A DNA stretch of 64,000 nucleotides, taken from JARLGU01 sp036504535. GTDB taxonomy: Bacteria > Armatimonadota > Armatimonadia > Armatimonadales > Capsulimonadaceae. The position numbers and the translations under genes were made by a program. The stretch is taken from positions 62,001 to 126,000 of the forward strand of contig DASXUY010000049.1 in the NCBI GenBank assembly GCA_036504535.1, in the 5' to 3' direction. Positions within the stretch are counted from its first letter, which is position 1. The number at the start of each line of letters is the position of its first letter. Below the pieces are notes generated by a model. The model was not told the DNA's origin and searched no databases. It worked only from the letters and a program-made list of their open reading frames with translations. Positions 59,701 to 64,000 of this stretch are shown here, piece by piece.

Positions 59701-60546
59701 CTAAGATCCCTCGCCGTAATATTCGAATGAGTTCCGCGCCGTTTCCCGAACCAGCACCTTAGACATCCGCGGACTGCCAGTTGTCGGCAGTTTTTCCGCA
59801 AGCTTGTTCCAAACCACCAGGGTCAACATCTCACTAGTTGGGTTTTCGGAAGCAAACTCGGGAACGTCCAGGTTCAAGTGCTTGTGATCGAACGGCTTAA
59901 GAATCGTCTCGTCGACGATCGCGTCCAGCTTTTCCAACGGATACAACATCCCCGTGCGCGCATCGGGTTCCCCGCTGATCGTCACTTCTACCTCGTAATT
60001 GTGGCCGTGTCCGTTGGGGTTATTGCACTTACCGAAAACCTCGCGGTTCTCATCGTCCGTAAGGTGCCTGCTATGGAGGCGGTGCGACGCCGAGAAGTCG
60101 TAGGCGCGTGTGATACTGACCTGCATCGTATTGCCTCGCTTGGATTGATCCGCCCAAAGTGTTGGCATCTCCCACACGCGAACCCCGGTGAGGGTGGCGA
60201 TTTTGGGAAGGTGCGGCTCGACACGCTGCCAGATGAACGCAGCTAGGTTTTCGAGCGTGGGCGACGTAGTGGTAAAAAACGACACATCCTTGTTGAGAAA
60301 CTTGCCGTCCAGCGGCTCAAGCACTTCGGCCTTCAGGACGCGATCGATATCGACGATATTGACGACCATCCCCGTCCGGCGGTCGATACCGCCAGCGACC
60401 GTCAACTCCACCGTGTAGTTGTGCCCATGCCCCTCTTGAGCGGCCCATTTGCCGAACAATGCCGCATTTTCGTCCGGTGTAAGCCCGGCTAACCAGTAGT
60501 TGTGAGCGGCCGAGAAGGCTCCGCGCCGCTTAAGCAGGAGGGTCAT
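59701..60546 (-). CDS. Tandem 6-pyruvoyl-tetrahydropterin synthase (two fused PTPS/QueD domains)
   Basis: 281 residues from ATG 60546, twice the usual size. Domain 1 (1-~130) keeps zinc His residues H15, H40, H42 but replaces the catalytic Cys by W34 (FGKWAAQEGHGHNY) and the catalytic His by G81 (LDGKFLN). Domain 2 (~140-281) has H155, H180, H182, catalytic C174 in FGKCNNPNGHGHNY and D220-H221 (FDHKHLN), close to the animal-type PTPS motif. The product of FolE, encoded just downstream, is its expected substrate. It may serve tetrahydrobiopterin-type pterin synthesis or queuosine. The inactive half may be structural or regulatory. Confidence 0.93.
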   Translation of the reverse strand: MTLLLKRRGAFSAAHNYWLAGLTPDENAALFGKWAAQEGHGHNYTVELTVAGGIDRRTGMVVNIVDIDRVLKAEVLEPLDGKFLNKDVSFFTTTSPTLENLAAFIWQRVEPHLPKIATLTGVRVWEMPTLWADQSKRGNTMQVSITRAYDFSASHRLHSRHLTDDENREVFGKCNNPNGHGHNYEVEVTISGEPDARTGMLYPLEKLDAIVDETILKPFDHKHLNLDVPEFASENPTSEMLTLVVWNKLAEKLPTTGSPRMSKVLVRETARNSFEYYGEGS

Positions 60547-60598
60547 CGTGGATTCCAACAGAACGGAACGGTTGATCGTTCCCTACAATCGTCGCTGG

Positions 60599-61597
60599 TT
60601 AAATCCAGCGCGCGTTGGGCCCAAACGCCGCCGTGTAATAGTTGCTTAAGTAGTCCCCGGGCGGGAAGATGGCATCAATCGCCTTGCGGTCGTCGTCAGT
60701 CACAGTGATCGAAAGCGCGGCGACGTAATCCTCCAGTTGATCCATCGATTTCGGCCCGATGATGGGGCTCGTGACGCCTGGTTGCGCCATCACCCACGCC
60801 AGCGCGAACTGAGCGGGCGCAACGCCGCGACCGTCGCAAAACGGGATGTACTTCTCAATCGCCTCCAGCGCACGATCATTGTCCCGGTTCTGCAGCGCAC
60901 CTTTCTCGTACCGCGACCCCGCTGGCCGCTCGAGACCGAGGCGATACTTACCGGAAAGCAACCCGCCCCCGATTGGCGCCCACGGGATCACCCCAAGTTC
61001 GTACGTCCGGCAAGCGGGCAAGAGCTCGCGCTCAATGCGGCGGTCGAGGAGGTTGTACGGCGGCTGCTCGCACACGAAGCGGTTGAGGTGCAGTTCCTTA
61101 GACGCCCACAGCGACTCGACAATCTGCCAGGCAGCGAATGTGCTCGCGCCAATGTATCGAATCTTCCCAGCGTGGATCAAGTCGTCAAGCGCACGCAGCG
61201 TTTCGTCGATAGGAATATCCGGCTTCGGGCGGTGCATCTGGTAGAGATCGATGTGATCGGTCTGCAGTCGGCGCAAACTGTCTTCGCAAGCCTTCACCAG
61301 ATGGTACCGGTGCGACCCCATAGAGTTGGGATCGCTATCGTCCATCTTGTTAAAGCCCTTGGTCGCCAAAAACACGCGGTCGCGTTTGCCGTCGCGAGCA
61401 AGGGCCTTACCGACAATGGTCTCGCTCCCACCCCGACTGTAGATGTCTGCCGTGTCGAAGAAGTTAATCCCGCTGTCGATCGCGCGGTCCATAATCGAAA
61501 TGGATAGATCGCTGTCGGCATCATCGCCAAAGTTCATACAGCCAAGGCACAGCGAGCTAACCTGCACACCAGTGCGGCCTAGGGAACGGTAATCCAT
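60599..61597 (-). CDS. Aldo-keto reductase (Tas/YajO-like)
   Basis: 332 residues from ATG 61597 with GAGGAG 7 nt upstream; a longer frame to 61693 has no such signal. Motifs: LGRTGVQVSSLCLGCMNFGD, the catalytic tetrad in FFDTADIYSRGGSE (Asp, Tyr), VFLATKGFN (Lys) and LYQMHRPKPD (His), and the NADPH loop IIGPKSMDQLEDYV. Full length. It is 52 bp upstream of the PTPS gene on the same strand with no terminator between, so it may belong to a pterin operon, perhaps reducing a pterin side-chain ketone; this substrate is speculative, as the family reduces many aldehydes and ketones. Confidence 0.94.
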   Translation of the reverse strand: MDYRSLGRTGVQVSSLCLGCMNFGDDADSDLSISIMDRAIDSGINFFDTADIYSRGGSETIVGKALARDGKRDRVFLATKGFNKMDDSDPNSMGSHRYHLVKACEDSLRRLQTDHIDLYQMHRPKPDIPIDETLRALDDLIHAGKIRYIGASTFAAWQIVESLWASKELHLNRFVCEQPPYNLLDRRIERELLPACRTYELGVIPWAPIGGGLLSGKYRLGLERPAGSRYEKGALQNRDNDRALEAIEKYIPFCDGRGVAPAQFALAWVMAQPGVTSPIIGPKSMDQLEDYVAALSITVTDDDRKAIDAIFPPGDYLSNYYTAAFGPNARWI

Positions 61598-61721
61598 AAC
61601 GGTCTCCTCAACCAAGGGCAACGCCCTCGTCAAACATCGTTCCCGTATGTTACCAGATGCTGCACGCCCGATCTGCACCGTTTGTTGCATCAATTGCTAT
61701 TGCGCAGTATAGACAGGAAAA

Positions 61722-61745
61722 GGGCCGACGCGACTGCGTCGGCCC
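61722..61745 (-). terminator. Terminator of the PhyH gene
   Basis: GGGCCGACGC-GACT-GCGTCGGCCC; on the minus strand followed by TTTTCC. Separates PhyH from the aldo-keto reductase gene. Confidence 0.85.
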
Positions 61746-61778
61746 CAATATATTGCATCAATTCCGCTCAATCCCCGC

Positions 61779-62582
61779 CTACACCGTGACAGGCTTGCGG
61801 TTCAGCGCTTCGTCGAGGTCAATCAGTTGCTGCAGGTGAGTGCGACGCTCATCCGTAGCGGTCTCTAGCATAAGGTCGCTATACAGCGCACGCAACGGCC
61901 GGTCTCGCAGCGAATTCACCTTAAGGTAATCGCGCAGTGTCATCAAGTCGACCTGATTGTGACAGTGCTTCGTGAGGTTGAGCGTAAATTCGCGGCGACT
62001 GGTCTCGCCACCGTAAAGCGCATGGTAGAGGTCGTGGTTGAAGATGATGCCGTCGCCCGGCTCAACTTCCAGCGGCACGTTACCCGGGAAGTCGCGCGGG
62101 TCGATACCGAACATCTCCTTTGATCGATTCGGGTCGATGCGGTACGCACGAATGTGATGGTTCGGTCGCTGGCTGCCCGGAACAATCCGCAAGCATCCCG
62201 TATCACGCCGAACAGGGTCAAGGAAGAAGATCATCTTCGCCGCAAAATGCTCGCCCCAGTTGCCATCGATATGCCAGCCGGTATCGCCAGCGTCAAGAGT
62301 GCCGTCGCCGCCGACATAGTTGAAGTCCGGCCCGAGAAGCGAAGAGGCGATTCGTGTAATCCTCGCGTCATCGAGAAGCGTGCACAGCTTCGCGCTATGT
62401 TCGATAGGCGCAGACAGATGGCGGCGAAGCTGACCTGACTCGGCGGAGTCAGTGCCAAACTTGGCCATGGCGGTGTCAAACTCTTTCGTAATGACCGCCA
62501 TTTCGTCTGCCGTGAACATCTTCTTGAAGACGAGGTAGCCAAAAGTATTGTAAAAGCGAATTTGCTGGTCTGTGAGTACCAC
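61779..62582 (-). CDS. Phytanoyl-CoA dioxygenase (PhyH) family protein
   Basis: 267 residues from GTG 62582, preceded by GGAGG. The Fe(II) ligands are H-x-D in GWHIDGNWG and the distal His in NHDLYHALYGG; the 2-oxoglutarate Arg is in TSRREFTLNL. Full-length double-stranded beta-helix fold. Such enzymes hydroxylate small molecules using 2-oxoglutarate; the family is greatly expanded in Armatimonadota and Planctomycetota with unknown substrates. It has its own terminator, so it is a single-gene unit. Confidence 0.94.
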   Translation of the reverse strand: MVLTDQQIRFYNTFGYLVFKKMFTADEMAVITKEFDTAMAKFGTDSAESGQLRRHLSAPIEHSAKLCTLLDDARITRIASSLLGPDFNYVGGDGTLDAGDTGWHIDGNWGEHFAAKMIFFLDPVRRDTGCLRIVPGSQRPNHHIRAYRIDPNRSKEMFGIDPRDFPGNVPLEVEPGDGIIFNHDLYHALYGGETSRREFTLNLTKHCHNQVDLMTLRDYLKVNSLRDRPLRALYSDLMLETATDERRTHLQQLIDLDEALNRKPVTV

Positions 62583-63049
62583 TCTGTAATCCTCCAGGCT
62601 AGGCGATGCCTAGCGAAAACTGTCCAGGTGCATGTGGCCCGTTCGACCTTTGCTAATGCTCCTTGTGTATCATGATAGCGATTCCGCAAGATGCGAACAC
62701 CGTCGAAATGGCGGATTGTGGGCTAATAAAGCAGGATTTGCTACAACCGACGCCACCATAGGCTCCCTAGGCGGTGTTTTGGTCGCAATAAAGCCATTAG
62801 CGCTGGCAAATTTACCCGATACCTCCCTATCTTCGCCCAGCACAACTGATGCGGTTTGCCATATAGTTGACGAGAGAGCCGAGTTGTCGTATACTTGTCC
62901 AAACATCTTGAGCGATCTGCGCTGACGACCCTCAAGAGTGTCGCACCACCAATCAAATTTCCCAACATTGCACCGTTCCCGGCGATCAAAACGATACCGA
63001 ACGCTCGGCGATAACTCATCCACCAAATCTCAGTTCGAAAGGTCTGTAC
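62583..63049. other. 467-bp divergent gap
   Basis: Lies between PhyH (minus) and the GH42-like gene (plus). Carries the plus-strand promoter at 62867-62895; short frames inside have no ribosome site or family similarity. Confidence 0.5.
62867..62895 (+). promoter_or_regulatory. Promoter of the GH42-like gene at the right edge
   Basis: TTGACG (62867-62872), 17-bp spacer, TATACT (62890-62895). The implied leader is about 150 nt. Confidence 0.65.
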
Positions 63050-64000
63050 ATGTGCACATCCCTCCGTACGCTTCGTAACATCTTGCCAGCCCTGTGCCTA
63101 TTATTGACGATGCTTACCAACGCCGTCTCGGCACCCGAAACGCTCACGGCATCCGCGCGAGGTTTCGGTAACGTCACCGTTACCTTGAGGTCAGTCGGCG
63201 CGGCATCCGAAACTGTCTTCGCCGCCGAAGACTCCGCGCACGCCGCCATAGTCGGCTCCAAACGCCTCGCGGACCTCCTCGGCTTCGGCGACCTTGCCGT
63301 CGCGCCAGCATCCGGCCTCCCCGGCACCGTCCTCGAGCTCAAGGGCGCTGGCGTGTGGCTCCTCGGCCTCGACGGCGTGACCTTTCATGAACTATACGCC
63401 CCCACCCGCACCGCCATGGCCAAGCTCGCGACCGACTGCGGCGCGGCGAAGTGGAAACAGGTGCCAGCCAACGCTTACCCGCGATGGCTCGACTGCTTCG
63501 ACAACGCTGGTCCGGCGATCTGGTTCGGCGGCGGCGGGGCCCCAGTGGACATCGACACCGACTTCCCATGGATGCAGAAGCGCCGCATCGCGTTCAACAT
63601 GCAGCCGCCCGACGAAGGCCGATACGTTGCGCCTGGCTTGCTAGACACAACCACCACCGACTGGTTCGGCGCCATGGCTAAGAAATACGACCTGCCGTAC
63701 CGCACCATGCTCTGGGAGCAGAAGCCATCGTGGCTGTGGAACCGCCAATCTCTCCCCTACGTACAGCGTGCCGCTGGCACCCTCCCGCCGAATTTCGACG
63801 GTGCCCGCATGAGCCTGTACGGCTCCTGGTACGGCTCCGAACCCGTCTCCGCCAGCGATCCCTACTCCTTCGATTTCCGCCGCAGATTCTCCGCGGGCCT
63901 CGACAAAGACCCCAACTTCGTCGGCTCAATGGTCATCGGCGAAGTCCCGGAGGCTGGCATCAATGTGCTCTCAGCCGTTGCTGGCATGCCCGAAACCAAA
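63050..64000 (+). CDS. Exported GH42-like glycosidase, N-terminal part (3' truncated by window edge)
   Basis: 317 codons, open to the last base. Signal peptide LRNILPALCLLLTMLTNAVSA. The first domain (~30-120: AAEDSAHAAIVGSKRLADLLGF, GVWLLGLDG) matches in layout the start of the 1302-residue protein at 21902 (SEAKAKLVHAKYVSDLRLIL). It is followed by a barrel-like region with AMAKKYDLPYRTMLWEQKPSWLW and SYGSWYGSEP-type strands that align loosely with AKAAQNRGVPFTVNT in that protein. The active-site part lies beyond the window. It is likely another secreted polysaccharide-degrading enzyme of the same family. Confidence 0.85.
   Translation, partial: MCTSLRTLRNILPALCLLLTMLTNAVSAPETLTASARGFGNVTVTLRSVGAASETVFAAEDSAHAAIVGSKRLADLLGFGDLAVAPASGLPGTVLELKGAGVWLLGLDGVTFHELYAPTRTAMAKLATDCGAAKWKQVPANAYPRWLDCFDNAGPAIWFGGGGAPVDIDTDFPWMQKRRIAFNMQPPDEGRYVAPGLLDTTTTDWFGAMAKKYDLPYRTMLWEQKPSWLWNRQSLPYVQRAAGTLPPNFDGARMSLYGSWYGSEPVSASDPYSFDFRRRFSAGLDKDPNFVGSMVIGEVPEAGINVLSAVAGMPETK

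Noticed and set aside
61598..61693. Extended N-terminus for the aldo-keto reductase
   Set aside because: ATG 61597 has GAGGAG and starts exactly at the conserved MDYRSLGRTG beginning.
1..64000. tRNA, rRNA, CRISPR arrays, transposases, integrases, restriction or known defence genes
   Set aside because: I looked for T-loop sequences, regularly spaced direct repeats and typical protein motifs and found none.

Overview
The window is a GC-rich bacterial chromosome segment with 44 supported protein genes and no rRNA, tRNA, CRISPR array, transposase or phage gene that I can see. The mix fits a free-living carbohydrate degrader of the Armatimonadota (Capsulimonas-like): very large secreted GH42-like proteins with jelly-roll domains, an SGNH esterase, a DUF3160 protein, an FAD-dependent 'xanthan lyase-like' oxidoreductase, PhyH, a YfhO-type membrane protein and a BTAD/NB-ARC regulator. 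The phylum is inferred from gene content only; no rRNA or ribosomal protein is present to test it.

Region 1 (1-8,440) is an AT-richer island of secreted proteins. Two large Ig-like proteins (1082-3556 and 4751-7207) share a nearly identical ~407-bp 5' module, then differ completely. Each is followed by a different small exported protein. A third scrap of the module survives near 8201-8281. This is the best candidate for an undescribed system. Region 2 (8,443-13,402) holds an amidohydrolase, a CPBP intramembrane protease, a STAS protein and a YfhO-like membrane protein. Region 3 (13,763-25,810) is a sugar locus: mutarotase-like protein, AraC regulator divergent from a cytoplasmic GH10 enzyme, glucarate dehydratase-like enzyme, SGNH esterase, transglutaminase and a 1302-residue GH42-like secreted enzyme.

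Region 4 (26,254-29,154) is a stress pair, dnaK and hsp20, each with a rich upstream region. Region 5 (29,532-37,634) has a TPR protein, an LCP ligase plus glycosyltransferase operon, and a SARP-like regulator. Region 6 (37,646-45,419) has an active-looking diguanylate cyclase, an SRPBCC protein, a 217-nt strongly folded element, and an exported-protein pair ending in DUF3160, then a small ferredoxin. Region 7 (45,777-53,535) is signalling: a hybrid histidine kinase overlapping an HD-GYP response regulator (c-di-GMP turnover), a CAP-domain protein, an MCP and CheW.

Region 8 (54,087-64,000) holds an MFS exporter, an FAD oxidoreductase, an ECF sigma factor with a zinc anti-sigma factor and a Met/His/Lys-rich exported protein, and a pterin operon (aldo-keto reductase, tandem 6-pyruvoyl-tetrahydropterin synthase, GTP cyclohydrolase I). 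PhyH follows, then the start of a second GH42-like exported protein that runs off the right edge. Several palindromic intergenic repeats recur across the window.
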